NCBI GenBank assembly: GCA_003553945.1
Contig: PWEL01000005.1
Coordinates: 1-42,279, forward strand
Source of the DNA: Mollicutes bacterium
GTDB taxonomy: Bacteria > Bacillota_I > Bacilli_A > Izemoplasmatales > Izemoplasmataceae
Direction of reading: 5' to 3'
Length of the DNA stretch: 42,279 bases
Below the pieces are notes generated by a model. The model had not been told where the DNA came from. It made no database searches and saw only the letters and a list, made by a program, of their open reading frames with translations. Shown here piece after piece: positions 1 through 8,213 of the stretch. Each line of letters starts with the position of its first letter. Position 1 is the first letter of the stretch. The position numbers and the translations under genes were made by a program.

Positions 1-43
<43 letters not shown>

Positions 44-160
44 ACATTCAGCATCCACTCGACCGACCACTCAAGATTCAATGAAATACAGATCCGCTCT
101 GTTTGATTGTTTTCAGGTTCAGAAAGTCAGACACTCTGCCAATGAAAGGGGGACACATCA

Positions 161-1090
161 ATGTCCCGTCTGGACGCAACGCTTGCGGCCGCCTTGAAAA
201 ATGAATGGTTCAAGAGTAGCACCAGCAAGAAACAGCTTCTGCAGGATGTCAAGCCTGTCGAGGCCTATTACAGCCTCGCCGAGCAGTATGGGTTCGAAAG
301 CATCCTAGAACCCTACCTGAAATGGCTGCTGAGCCGTTTCCAGACATTCGGCCTGAACAGCGGACACCTTGAAGCCTTCCTGTGGTCAACCATCGGCAAC
401 TATGACATATCTCACCTAGAACCCGACGCTCCGCCGAGCACGCACAGTGCTTATGAAACGTCGATACACGCCTATATCAAAGCGCTTAGCAAGCACAGGG
501 CCAAGGACGCATCGCACATCATCGATCAATTGAAACATGCCATATCCCTTCAGGAACTCTATCAGGAATTCTTCCAGCCGATGCTCTACGAAGTGGGATA
601 TCTATGGGAGAAAGGCAGACTCTCCGTCGCATTGGAGCATTACATCACAGCGTTCACCCAGTACGAGATGTCGAAATTCTACAAAGAGATCTTCGCCACT
701 GAGAACACAAAAGGAAACATCCTCACCGCCGCGATTGGCGATGAAGCCCATGAAATCGGCATCCGCATGATTGCGGACATGTTCGAATCAACCGGATATG
801 ATACAGTCTTTCTAGGCAGCGACCTTCCCGTCGAGGAGATCATCTCCCATGCGGAAAACGACCCGCCGGACCTCTTCGCCTTCTCCATCACCATGACGCC
901 GCATCTCACATCACTCACCCGGCTCATCAGCAACATCAAGACAAAAGACACCCTCAAAGACATCCCCGTCCTTGTCGGCGGACGCCCCTTCAACCATGAC
1001 CCTGCACTTTATGAAAAAATCGGCGCCGCCGCGTCAGCGAACACGCTCGATGAAGCGGTGGAAAAAGGAGGGGAGCTCATTGGACAATAA
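161..1090 (+). CDS. Cobalamin-binding protein, CarH-like photosensor domain without DNA-binding domain
   Basis: A 309-residue soluble protein. Residues 1-90 are a helical region I do not recognise. Residues 95-178 look like the four-helix cap of B12-binding proteins, and 185-309 like the Rossmann-type cobalamin-binding fold (LGSDLP, then VGGRPF). W149 followed by nine residues and E159-H160 reproduces the W-x9-EH signature of CarH/LitR adenosylcobalamin photoreceptors. D194-x-x-H197-x-x-G200 is the likely cobalt-ligand motif, with H197 as lower ligand. The MerR-type DNA-binding domain of CarH is absent. ATG 161 follows AAAGGGGGA. The gene overlaps the downstream GGDEF gene by 11 bases, so the pair is almost certainly co-translated and the protein may be a sensory partner of that cyclase. 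The alternative, a methyltransferase corrinoid protein, is less likely given W-x9-EH. Fold assignment is firm; light sensing is inference. Confidence 0.8.
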   Translation: MSRLDATLAAALKNEWFKSSTSKKQLLQDVKPVEAYYSLAEQYGFESILEPYLKWLLSRFQTFGLNSGHLEAFLWSTIGNYDISHLEPDAPPSTHSAYETSIHAYIKALSKHRAKDASHIIDQLKHAISLQELYQEFFQPMLYEVGYLWEKGRLSVALEHYITAFTQYEMSKFYKEIFATENTKGNILTAAIGDEAHEIGIRMIADMFESTGYDTVFLGSDLPVEEIISHAENDPPDLFAFSITMTPHLTSLTRLISNIKTKDTLKDIPVLVGGRPFNHDPALYEKIGAAASANTLDEAVEKGGELIGQ

Positions 1091-2033
1091 GAAGTCGGGC
1101 ATCCTTCTCTCGCTGGACGAACAAGGCGTCATCGAGGACATCATGCATACGCCGGAATCTTTGACTTTCAAAAAAGGGACGCCCATTATCACCTATGTCG
1201 ACGATACCGCTAAAGAGACCTTCTACGACCTTTTCGAACATGCCAGGAAGCATCGATTCAGCTTCGGGACGCTTCTCCCCCTCGCCGGCGGCGAACAGGA
1301 CATGCGCGTCACAGTCGCCATCGTCCGGCATGCAGGCGATTTTCTTTTCATCGGGCATTTCCAGGACTTTGAGACCATGAAATCCCTAGAAGAGACCATC
1401 TCCCTCAATAACAAGCAGATCAACCGACTCCGGGACAGCATGAAACAGAATGCCTCCCCGGATGCGGCCGCGTTCGAGGAGATCTCGAAACTCAACAGCG
1501 AGCTCATAACCACCAGACGCGCTCTCGAGCAGAAAAACCGGTCGCTAGAGAGCCTCAACAAGAGACTTGAAGCGGCGCAGCGCACCGACCCGCTCACCAA
1601 CGTCCCGAACCGGCGCGCGTTCTTCCTTGATTATGAAAATGTGACCCTCGAAGAACCGATCAGGCTCGTCTTCACCGACTTCAACAATTTCAAGCTGGTC
1701 AACGACAGCCTGGGACACCAGGCGGGCGATGAAGCGCTCATACATTTTACGGAGGAAATCCGGGCCATCCTGAAAGAGAAGGATAGAGTCTATCGCTTCG
1801 GCGGGGATGAATTCCTCATCGTCATCCACGCCGACAATGATCAATTCCTGAAACAGCTGCCGGAAGTCGGCGAATCATTAAAAGAGATCCATCCGAGCCT
1901 TTCCCTCGCAGAAGGAAGTGCAGGCCTCGACGCCGGGGAGACTTTGAGCGCGGACCGACTCCGGAAAGTCCTCGCAAAAGCGGACAAGAATATGTACCGC
2001 TCTAAGCGCTCATACAAAAAAAGCCCTGAATAA
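1080..2033 (+). CDS. Diguanylate cyclase (PAS-like + GGDEF)
   Basis: Predicted to make c-di-GMP from two GTP. I chose TTG at 1080 as start because AAGGAGGGG lies about 8 bases upstream; it gives 317 residues. Earlier in-frame codons lie deep in the preceding gene. Residues 1-95 form a small PAS-like module, 100-168 a coiled-coil linker typical of dimerising cyclases, and 169-317 the GGDEF domain with DPLTNVPNRR, the metal-binding FTDFNNFK stretch and an intact GGDEF at 241-245. The inhibitory I-site (RxxD five residues before GGDEF) reads KEKD, so product feedback is probably lost. There are no membrane segments. Overlap with the B12-binding gene suggests that protein provides the input signal. 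The stop codon lies in the loop of the terminator. Confidence 0.9.
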   Translation: MDNKKSGILLSLDEQGVIEDIMHTPESLTFKKGTPIITYVDDTAKETFYDLFEHARKHRFSFGTLLPLAGGEQDMRVTVAIVRHAGDFLFIGHFQDFETMKSLEETISLNNKQINRLRDSMKQNASPDAAAFEEISKLNSELITTRRALEQKNRSLESLNKRLEAAQRTDPLTNVPNRRAFFLDYENVTLEEPIRLVFTDFNNFKLVNDSLGHQAGDEALIHFTEEIRAILKEKDRVYRFGGDEFLIVIHADNDQFLKQLPEVGESLKEIHPSLSLAEGSAGLDAGETLSADRLRKVLAKADKNMYRSKRSYKKSPE

Positions 2034-2044
2034 AGGGCTTTTTT
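2016..2044 (+). terminator. Intrinsic terminator overlapping the GGDEF gene stop
   Basis: AAGCCCT (2021-2027) pairs with AGGGCTT (2034-2040), followed by T residues. The A-run before the stem makes it able to work in the opposite direction too, for the ABC permease ending at 2044. Confidence 0.85.
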
Positions 2045-2922
2045 CATATCTTGAAGCGCCTGATCCTTAGCAGGGAGAGCACAAGGAACACTGCGAGCCA
2101 CGCGATGAGCAATGCGAAGAGATGCCCGCTCTCAAGACTCATGCCGAAGAGCTCGACATCGATTCCGGCATAGTCGCGATAGCGCGCTTCAGCCTCGGCA
2201 ACCCCTTCGTGGGCGAACATCTCGGCGAGGGCGGAATCCATGTAGATGCGCCGGTAAAGACTCGCCACCTGCATCGGCGGGAGGATATTGAGCGTATTCT
2301 GAAGGATCGTGCCGAACTCGCCGATGGGCACATAGATGCCTGCTAAAAAGCCGATCAATGTCCCGACGAGGGTGTTGAGAGCGCTCGCCGCGTTCATAGT
2401 GCGGATCAGACTGATCACATAGAAACCGATGGCGGAGAAGACTGTGGACGTGAACGCAACTAGAGCGAAGAGCTTCATGACATCGAAAGCGGGAAGCATC
2501 GTCGAGGCGCTCACAAAAAGCACGAGCTGTCCCACAGCCAGTACAATGACCCCCATGAACAGGGACAGCACCATCGCCGAGATAAGATAGCTGAACACGA
2601 TCATCGAGCGGTCGAGGGGCGTCACGAAGAAATCATTGAGACTGAGCGAGACCCGGTCCTCGACCAGGCGGTTCAAGAACCCGAGCGGCACCGTGCATGT
2701 CGCCACGGCCAGCACTCCGGCGAACAACCAGCTGTTGAGAAGATACGCTGATTCATCCGTACCGCGGAACACCTCGGGGATGTTCTGTTCCTGGACATTG
2801 CTGAGGAACAGCGCGAAAAGCATCACCACGATCATGACGCTGAGGAATGAGAAGAACACCGACCAGCGGTCTCTTAGATAACAGAGTGCATGTCGTTTAA
2901 TCAGCGGCCACATTAAGATCAC
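2044..2922 (-). CDS. ABC-2 type transporter permease
   Basis: A 292-residue membrane protein with about six hydrophobic segments (near residues 18-40, 65-85, 108-135, 145-168, 180-200, 265-288) in the ABC-2 exporter layout, including an amphipathic region before the last segment. It should form the membrane channel of an exporter driven by the ATPase encoded just upstream. The GTG start at 2922 has GGAAG 8 bases before it and overlaps the ATPase gene by 26 bases. ATG at 2913 (residue 4) is an alternative. Nothing in the sequence fixes the substrate; close relatives are usually called multidrug or lipid exporters. It ends head-on against the GGDEF gene, sharing the terminator. Confidence 0.85.
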   Translation of the reverse strand: MILMWPLIKRHALCYLRDRWSVFFSFLSVMIVVMLFALFLSNVQEQNIPEVFRGTDESAYLLNSWLFAGVLAVATCTVPLGFLNRLVEDRVSLSLNDFFVTPLDRSMIVFSYLISAMVLSLFMGVIVLAVGQLVLFVSASTMLPAFDVMKLFALVAFTSTVFSAIGFYVISLIRTMNAASALNTLVGTLIGFLAGIYVPIGEFGTILQNTLNILPPMQVASLYRRIYMDSALAEMFAHEGVAEAEARYRDYAGIDVELFGMSLESGHLFALLIAWLAVFLVLSLLRIRRFKI

Positions 2923-3817
2923 TCAGCTTTCTTCCGGTGATGGCCAGGAACACATCATCCATAGTGCCTTTCACAATTTCAAACGTCTCTATATGGTCCT
3001 TATAGCGCTCGACAATCTCAAGACCGTCAAAAGAGGAGTCCACGGGGACATGCAGTGTCGATTGAACCGCGTGATACTCGACGGCATCCTTTTGAAGCCT
3101 TTCTGCGAGCGCTTCGTCCTTCGGGATTATGCGCACTTTATCCTTTGCGAAGCGGGCGCGGAGCTTATCCGCTGAATCCTCCGCCTCGACATTGCCTTCA
3201 TGCAGGACGACCACATGGTCGCAGTCGCTCACTTCCTCCATGTAATGCGTCGTGAGCACAATGGTCATGTTCGTCTGGTTCTTGAGTTTCAGAATGAGCT
3301 CCCAGAGGTCCTCCCGGCTCTTCGGGTCGAGTCCTGTCGTCGGTTCGTCCAAAAGAAGCACTTTCGGGTCATGCAACAAGGCGCGGGCGATGTCGGACTT
3401 TCGGCGTTCGCCTCCGGAAAGCGTCCCCACGCGCCTTTCGAGAAGGCTGTCGATCCCCAGAGTTTCGGACAGCGCATCGATGCGCTGCTTCAGGCGGGCT
3501 TTCTCCAGCTTGTAGAACCGTCCCCTGATCTCGAGGTTCTCCCGGACAGTGAGCACATCGTCGAGCGTCGAATACTGGAACACCACGCCGATGGATCGGC
3601 GGATGGTTTCATCGTCATCGCCTACACAGGCGCCGTTGACGCTCACGCTTCCGCTGCTCTCGCGCTTTAATGTCGAGATGATCTCGATAGTCGTGCTCTT
3701 GCCGGCCCCGTTCGGTCCCAAAAGCGCGAAAAAGGAACCCTCGGAGACATTGAAGGATATGCCCTTGAGGGCACGGGTGCGTTCGTAGTCCTTGATGAGA
3801 TCCTTGATATCGATCAT
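2897..3817 (-). CDS. ABC transporter ATP-binding protein (DrrA-like)
   Basis: The energising subunit of the two-gene exporter. It shows Walker A (GPNGAGKST), Q-loop region, signature LSGGERRK, Walker B LLLDEPTTGLDP and the H-loop TTHYMEE, with the extended C-terminal part typical of DrrA/CcmA-type exporter ATPases. A TTG at 3847 and an ATG at 3826 are possible upstream starts, but AAAGGAAAGG at 3827-3836 is best placed for the ATG at 3817, giving 306 residues starting MIDIKDL. A promoter (3850-3878) lies directly upstream, so the ABC pair can be expressed apart from cardiolipin synthase. Substrate unknown. Confidence 0.9.
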   Translation of the reverse strand: MIDIKDLIKDYERTRALKGISFNVSEGSFFALLGPNGAGKSTTIEIISTLKRESSGSVSVNGACVGDDDETIRRSIGVVFQYSTLDDVLTVRENLEIRGRFYKLEKARLKQRIDALSETLGIDSLLERRVGTLSGGERRKSDIARALLHDPKVLLLDEPTTGLDPKSREDLWELILKLKNQTNMTIVLTTHYMEEVSDCDHVVVLHEGNVEAEDSADKLRARFAKDKVRIIPKDEALAERLQKDAVEYHAVQSTLHVPVDSSFDGLEIVERYKDHIETFEIVKGTMDDVFLAITGRKLSDLNVAAD

Positions 3818-3849
3818 CGCTTTCATCCTTTCCTTTGAATTGTTCAAGG

Positions 3850-3878
3850 TGTAAACTATCTAAAACTTATCATGTCAA
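3850..3878 (-). promoter_or_regulatory. Sigma-A-like promoter of the ABC exporter operon
   Basis: On the minus strand a perfect TTGACA (3873-3878) is followed after 17 bases by TTTACA (3850-3855). The -35 is consensus, the -10 weak (3 of 6). Confidence 0.5.
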
Positions 3879-3895
3879 GGGAGGGATTGAAAATG

Positions 3896-5440
3896 CTATA
3901 TGATAGGTGAGAACAGGCTGAAGACACTCTCGACGAGTCTTGTCGGCAAGGGGCGTCTCGCCCATTCGACTGGGTCTATGAGAGAGCTGTCCTCCTTGTC
4001 CGCCTCGAAATGCTCGACAAGCGTCTGCACGGAATCATTGTAGAGAAGGGCGGTGACTTCGAAATCGATGACGGCGCTGCGGTTGTCGAGATTATAACTG
4101 CCGACCGAAGCCATCTCATCATCGATGATAAGCACCTTGGCATGCGAGAACCCCCTGTCATAGCTGTAGATCTTTATATCAAAACCGAGCAGTGTCGTCA
4201 CGAAGTACTTCGTGACTTTATATACAAGATATTTATCCGGGTCGCCCGGGATGATGATCTCCACGTCGACGCCTGATTGAGAGGCCGTCTCAAGCGCTGT
4301 GAGCGTTTCCTGATCTAGCGCCATGTAGGGGGTCATAATCTTGATGGAACGCTTCGCGTTCAAAATCATCTTCAGATAGAGGTTCCTGATATGCGCAGCA
4401 TCGGAATCGGGACCGCTTTCTATGATTTGGCTCACGCCCTTCTGCCCGGCGGTGACGTGGGGATAATAAAAATCAGTGTCGATGAACTCGCCGGTGTTAT
4501 AGTAGTAATCCTTGAAGAAAAGAGCGGTCAGGGACTTGATGGCCGTACCTCGGACTTTGATCTGTGTGTCCCGGAAATAATATGAAGAAGCGACGCGGTT
4601 ATCGTATTCATTGCCTAGGTTCATGCCGCCCGTATAGGCGGTTTCTCCGTCCACAACGACAATCTTCCTGTGATTGCGGAAGTTGATGCGCGTGTTGAAA
4701 AGCGGGAAGTAGATAGGGTCGTTGATGATGAGGTCGATGGCGCTTTTTTTCAAACGCCTCAGATAAGACCGCTTCATACGGGCACTGCCGAGGCCGTCGA
4801 GGATGAGTTTGACATCGACACCCGCCTCCGCTTTTTCAATGAGCATCTCCATGATTCGGCGGCCGGTCTCATCCGAACGGATGATGAAGAATTCGAGGAG
4901 AATGAACTTCTCGGCCTTTTGAATCGCCTCTTCAAGGTCGGGGTAGAAGGTTTCACCGTTCGGCAGGATGTCGATTCTGGCATCATTGATGAAAGGCTGG
5001 TGATGGGAGATGTGATGAGCGGCCCGGAAGATCTCCCGCGGACGCTCGGGAATATCGTACATGGCGAACTCCATCTTTTCAGGAGAGGTCTCCCGCGTGA
5101 TATAACGGTCCCCCACCATCAACGGTCTCTTTTTATAGCGCCGGCTGTTCTTGAAGTTCCTTCCGAACGTCAAAAAGAGGGTCGTGCCGACAACCGGCTC
5201 GAATGCAAGAATCAGAAGCCAGGGAAGCTTCTGATTCGGGCTCTCGCTTCGGAGCGTGACAGAGAGCCATACCAAAGCGAAAATCCCTACGAAGAAGCCC
5301 CGGCCTAAAAGACCGAACAGTGTGCCGAACTCAAAGAAGTCCCATATGGCGTTGAAAGCGAACTCCAAAGCAAATCTAAGGGCGATAGCGAATACTATCA
5401 CCCCTATGATCATGAAGAGTTTCCGAATGTTCTTTTCCAT
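3896..5440 (-). CDS. cls: Cardiolipin synthase (phospholipase D superfamily)
   Basis: Condenses two phosphatidylglycerols to cardiolipin and glycerol at the membrane. The 514-residue length is normal for bacterial Cls. Two to three N-terminal hydrophobic segments (about residues 8-28, 45-65, 74-92) are followed by two phospholipase D catalytic motifs: H257-x-K259-x4-D264 (HRKIVVVDG) and H433-x-K435-x4-D440 (HAKVLIIDD), each followed by the usual GG/GS-x-N. ATG 5440 is preceded by AAAGGA. The gene starts only 20 bases after the stop of the large coiled-coil gene, so the two probably share a transcript. That links the coiled-coil protein to membrane or envelope biology by context only. Confidence 0.93.
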   Translation of the reverse strand: MEKNIRKLFMIIGVIVFAIALRFALEFAFNAIWDFFEFGTLFGLLGRGFFVGIFALVWLSVTLRSESPNQKLPWLLILAFEPVVGTTLFLTFGRNFKNSRRYKKRPLMVGDRYITRETSPEKMEFAMYDIPERPREIFRAAHHISHHQPFINDARIDILPNGETFYPDLEEAIQKAEKFILLEFFIIRSDETGRRIMEMLIEKAEAGVDVKLILDGLGSARMKRSYLRRLKKSAIDLIINDPIYFPLFNTRINFRNHRKIVVVDGETAYTGGMNLGNEYDNRVASSYYFRDTQIKVRGTAIKSLTALFFKDYYYNTGEFIDTDFYYPHVTAGQKGVSQIIESGPDSDAAHIRNLYLKMILNAKRSIKIMTPYMALDQETLTALETASQSGVDVEIIIPGDPDKYLVYKVTKYFVTTLLGFDIKIYSYDRGFSHAKVLIIDDEMASVGSYNLDNRSAVIDFEVTALLYNDSVQTLVEHFEADKEDSSLIDPVEWARRPLPTRLVESVFSLFSPII

Positions 5441-5460
5441 TGCAACCGTCCTTTAACGCT

Positions 5461-8166
5461 TTATGTAGCGAGTGTGTCAGGGGATAGCGAGCCGTTGATG
5501 ATATTGAACAGATCCGAGACATCGGAGGGGGAGAGATGCTCATCCGGCGCTTCAGAAACGATGTCCTTGATCACTTCTACATGGTGTTCATGTGCCTTTT
5601 GGCGCTCTTCCAAGGCTTCCTTCTTCTTGTTCTTCTCGTCCTCGAGCGCTTGGTCGAAGCGTTCGAGCTTTTGTTTCAGAGTGGCTTCGACATTGCGTTT
5701 TTCATCAAAGTATTTCTCTTCCTCATGCTCGGCTTTTTCCTTGAGCTTTTTCAGCGTCTCTTCATGCCGGTCCTTCAATTTACGGATATAGAGTTCTAGA
5801 CGTTTTTTCTCATCCTGGAAATTCTCATTCAACGTCTTGGTCTTTTGTTCTCTTTCCTTTTCAATCTCGGCAAGGGCGTTGTCATAGGCATTCCTATATT
5901 CCTTGAGGTTCTCTTCGTGTGAACTCTTATATGCCTTGAAATCGCTGTCGACGGATTCAAGCGCCGCGCTGAGGCGGTCCTCGCATCGTGTTTTTCTGGC
6001 TTTTATGCGATGAGTGCGGGAGTTGAGATATTCCTTGGCCGCTTCAAGTGTGTTGCTTTTCCTGTCTTCCTGGAACGCCTTGAACTGAAGGCTCCGCCGC
6101 TTGATGCTCGCAAAGTGTTCCTCGATGGCCTTTTTCTCTTCTTCCGCGCGGTTTTCAACGTCATTGATGAGCGCTGTATAGTAATCGGTAATGTGAAACA
6201 GCAGCGTCTCCGCCTCTTCAATGGAATGGTCGCGCTTTTGCTGGATGGTCTCGAGCATGCGTTCGTGAAGCTGTCGTTTCTGTTCGAGCGAGGTTCTTTT
6301 TTTCTCGTAGGCTTTCTGTCTTTCGGCCGCTCGGCGGGCGTTCTCGTTCTTCTGTTGTTGATATGCTTTTTTCTCCCGCTTGGGGTCGATCTTTTCGAGC
6401 TTGCTCTTGTCTTGAAGCGCTTCTTCTTCCTGAGAGGTCTTCAGGGAGGCCAGTGTATCTTCCTGCTCTTTCTTCACGTTCTGATAGATGCGTTCATAGA
6501 TGCTTTTTTCATGCTTGTAGGTCTCCTCTATTTTCGCAGTCATTTCCTTGTGGTCGCTCTTCGCCTGATCGATCATGGCGTTGTAGCGTTTTTTACGCAT
6601 ATCGGCGCGACGGTCTATCTCTTGTTTAATGTCGGGGAGATGGGCATTCACCGTCTCCGTCTTGAGCGCGGCATAATTGGTTGTGTATTTGAGGAAATGA
6701 TCCAGAAGCATTGCTTCATTGCTATGGTCAAGCTGGTAATAGCCGAGTTCCTTCTCGATATCGAGATAATCCTTGTCGTATTTGAATAGATAATTCAAAC
6801 GCTTTGTATCGGTCTCCGCGGCTTTGATGGAGAGGTCGCGTCCAGCGGTCGCGATATTGCGGTCCATCTCTTCCTTCGCTTCCGCGGATTTTTTGGACAT
6901 TTCGAGCTCGAGCTCCTCGAGGTCACGTTTCAGCCTCGCTTCATTCTCCTTCAGATCGTTGCGGGGCTGTGCGACGGCTTTCTCGTGTTCCTGGGTTTCC
7001 TTCTGCTCCTCCTGCGTACGGTTGATATTCATCGTCTGAAGGTCGTGTTCTAGTTCTATGAATTTCTTCTGCTTTTGATAGTGCGCATATGCCTTGTTGT
7101 ATTCCACATTCGCCTTCTCCAGTTCAATCAAGGAGTCGGTCTTGGCGGCTTCAACGTCATCGAGGTACTGCTTAAGCGTCGCGACACCATCCTCCTTCAA
7201 TTCTATAAGCCGGCTGTGAAATTCATCCACGACTTTACGGCGTTCTTCCTTGAGGGCCTCGAAGGCCTCCTCCTGTTCGCCGATCAGTTTGTTCAAAGCT
7301 TCCTTCTGCTGTTTGCGAAGTGTTTTCTTCTCTTTTTCCCTCGCTTCGGCAGTGGCTTTGTCATCGAGCTTCTTCGCCTCGTTGATGTAGGAATCCAGTT
7401 TCGACTGCTCTTTTTCGTGTTTCTCTTCAAGCGCCTCGCGGGATTTCTTGTGTTTCTTTTCCAAATCATTGATCTTCTTGTCATGAGGCTTGAGAGCCTT
7501 CCGGTACTCTTTCAGCGTATCCTCGATCTGTTTTTTAAAGGTTTTCTCATATTCGATGCGCTCTTTCTCAAGACGGCGTTCTTCCTTTTGTTCTGCCTCT
7601 TCGATCTCCTCATGACGGACATCGTAAGCAATGCGCGCCATGCGTATATAGTTGTCATTGACGGCGCGTTTGACATTCGTCTCTTTTGAAAGTTCAATCA
7701 TGTGATGATTGTGGCGTTGCACCGCCTCGTCGATCTTCTCATCAGCCTGTTCCTGGATTGAGAGCAGCTCCTTGGTGGCCTCCTTGGTGACATGGTCGTA
7801 GCCGGCCTGGATCTTCTGTCTTTTCAAATCCCGCAGCGCCTTCTTCTCATCCAACGTCTCTTCAAGGTCCGAAAGTTTGCTTTCATGGGTGCGGCGGGCT
7901 TCCTTTTTTCGCTGCTCGAGGATACTGAGTTTTTCTTCGTACACGGATTTGATCTCTTTGAAACGCTCTTCATACAATTTTTCGAGAACCTTCAGATTTT
8001 CGTGGTATTTCTTGAGGTTCTCTCTCAAAGAAGTGTCGATCCGCTTTGCGTTGTCTAAAAAGAGGCGATGCTTCCCCCTCAGCATAGCATCGGTGCTCAG
8101 ATAATGCTCGACAATAGGACGATAATATGTCTCGAATTGTTTTTGTATGCGTTTTTCATCACTCAT
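5461..8166 (-). CDS. Giant charged coiled-coil protein of unknown function
   Basis: A 901-residue protein I do not recognise. It is almost wholly helical and extremely rich in K, E, R, Q and D, with long heptad-like stretches from about residue 40 to 870, no signal peptide, no membrane segment and no nucleotide-binding motif, so it is not a normal SMC protein. The first 40 residues (QFETYYRPIVEHY) and last 35 (SPSDVSDLFNIINGSL) are less charged and may be small end domains. GGGAGGGAG sits 5 bases before ATG 8166. The gene precedes cls by 20 bases, suggesting an operon. A filament or scaffold role is plausible from composition, but the function is unknown. Low-complexity coiled coils give misleading database hits to myosin or SMC. 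Confidence 0.85.
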   Translation of the reverse strand: MSDEKRIQKQFETYYRPIVEHYLSTDAMLRGKHRLFLDNAKRIDTSLRENLKKYHENLKVLEKLYEERFKEIKSVYEEKLSILEQRKKEARRTHESKLSDLEETLDEKKALRDLKRQKIQAGYDHVTKEATKELLSIQEQADEKIDEAVQRHNHHMIELSKETNVKRAVNDNYIRMARIAYDVRHEEIEEAEQKEERRLEKERIEYEKTFKKQIEDTLKEYRKALKPHDKKINDLEKKHKKSREALEEKHEKEQSKLDSYINEAKKLDDKATAEAREKEKKTLRKQQKEALNKLIGEQEEAFEALKEERRKVVDEFHSRLIELKEDGVATLKQYLDDVEAAKTDSLIELEKANVEYNKAYAHYQKQKKFIELEHDLQTMNINRTQEEQKETQEHEKAVAQPRNDLKENEARLKRDLEELELEMSKKSAEAKEEMDRNIATAGRDLSIKAAETDTKRLNYLFKYDKDYLDIEKELGYYQLDHSNEAMLLDHFLKYTTNYAALKTETVNAHLPDIKQEIDRRADMRKKRYNAMIDQAKSDHKEMTAKIEETYKHEKSIYERIYQNVKKEQEDTLASLKTSQEEEALQDKSKLEKIDPKREKKAYQQQKNENARRAAERQKAYEKKRTSLEQKRQLHERMLETIQQKRDHSIEEAETLLFHITDYYTALINDVENRAEEEKKAIEEHFASIKRRSLQFKAFQEDRKSNTLEAAKEYLNSRTHRIKARKTRCEDRLSAALESVDSDFKAYKSSHEENLKEYRNAYDNALAEIEKEREQKTKTLNENFQDEKKRLELYIRKLKDRHEETLKKLKEKAEHEEEKYFDEKRNVEATLKQKLERFDQALEDEKNKKKEALEERQKAHEHHVEVIKDIVSEAPDEHLSPSDVSDLFNIINGSLSPDTLAT

Positions 8167-8187
8167 ATTTCTCCCTCCCTGTTTTCT

Positions 8188-8196
8188 ATATTACCA
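8188..8196 (-). promoter_or_regulatory. Candidate extended -10 for the coiled-coil/cls operon
   Basis: On the minus strand TGGTAATAT lies about 20 bases before the start of the coiled-coil gene, in an AT-rich gap. No good -35 is visible. Confidence 0.35.
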
Positions 8197-8213
8197 TTTT
8201 TCTAATTAAAGCA

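Noticed and set aside
161-1090. Corrinoid protein of a methyltransferase system
   Set aside because: No methyltransferase or activator gene nearby, and the W-x9-EH motif belongs to the photoreceptor-type group; not fully excluded.
6010-6789. 259-residue open frame on the plus strand
   Set aside because: Lies wholly opposite the coiled-coil gene; its hydrophobic F/L/V-rich product is the expected reverse reading of K/E-rich codons, and it has no ribosome site.
5461-8166. SMC or chromosome-segregation protein
   Set aside because: No Walker A, signature or Walker B motif at either end; similarity would come only from coiled-coil composition.
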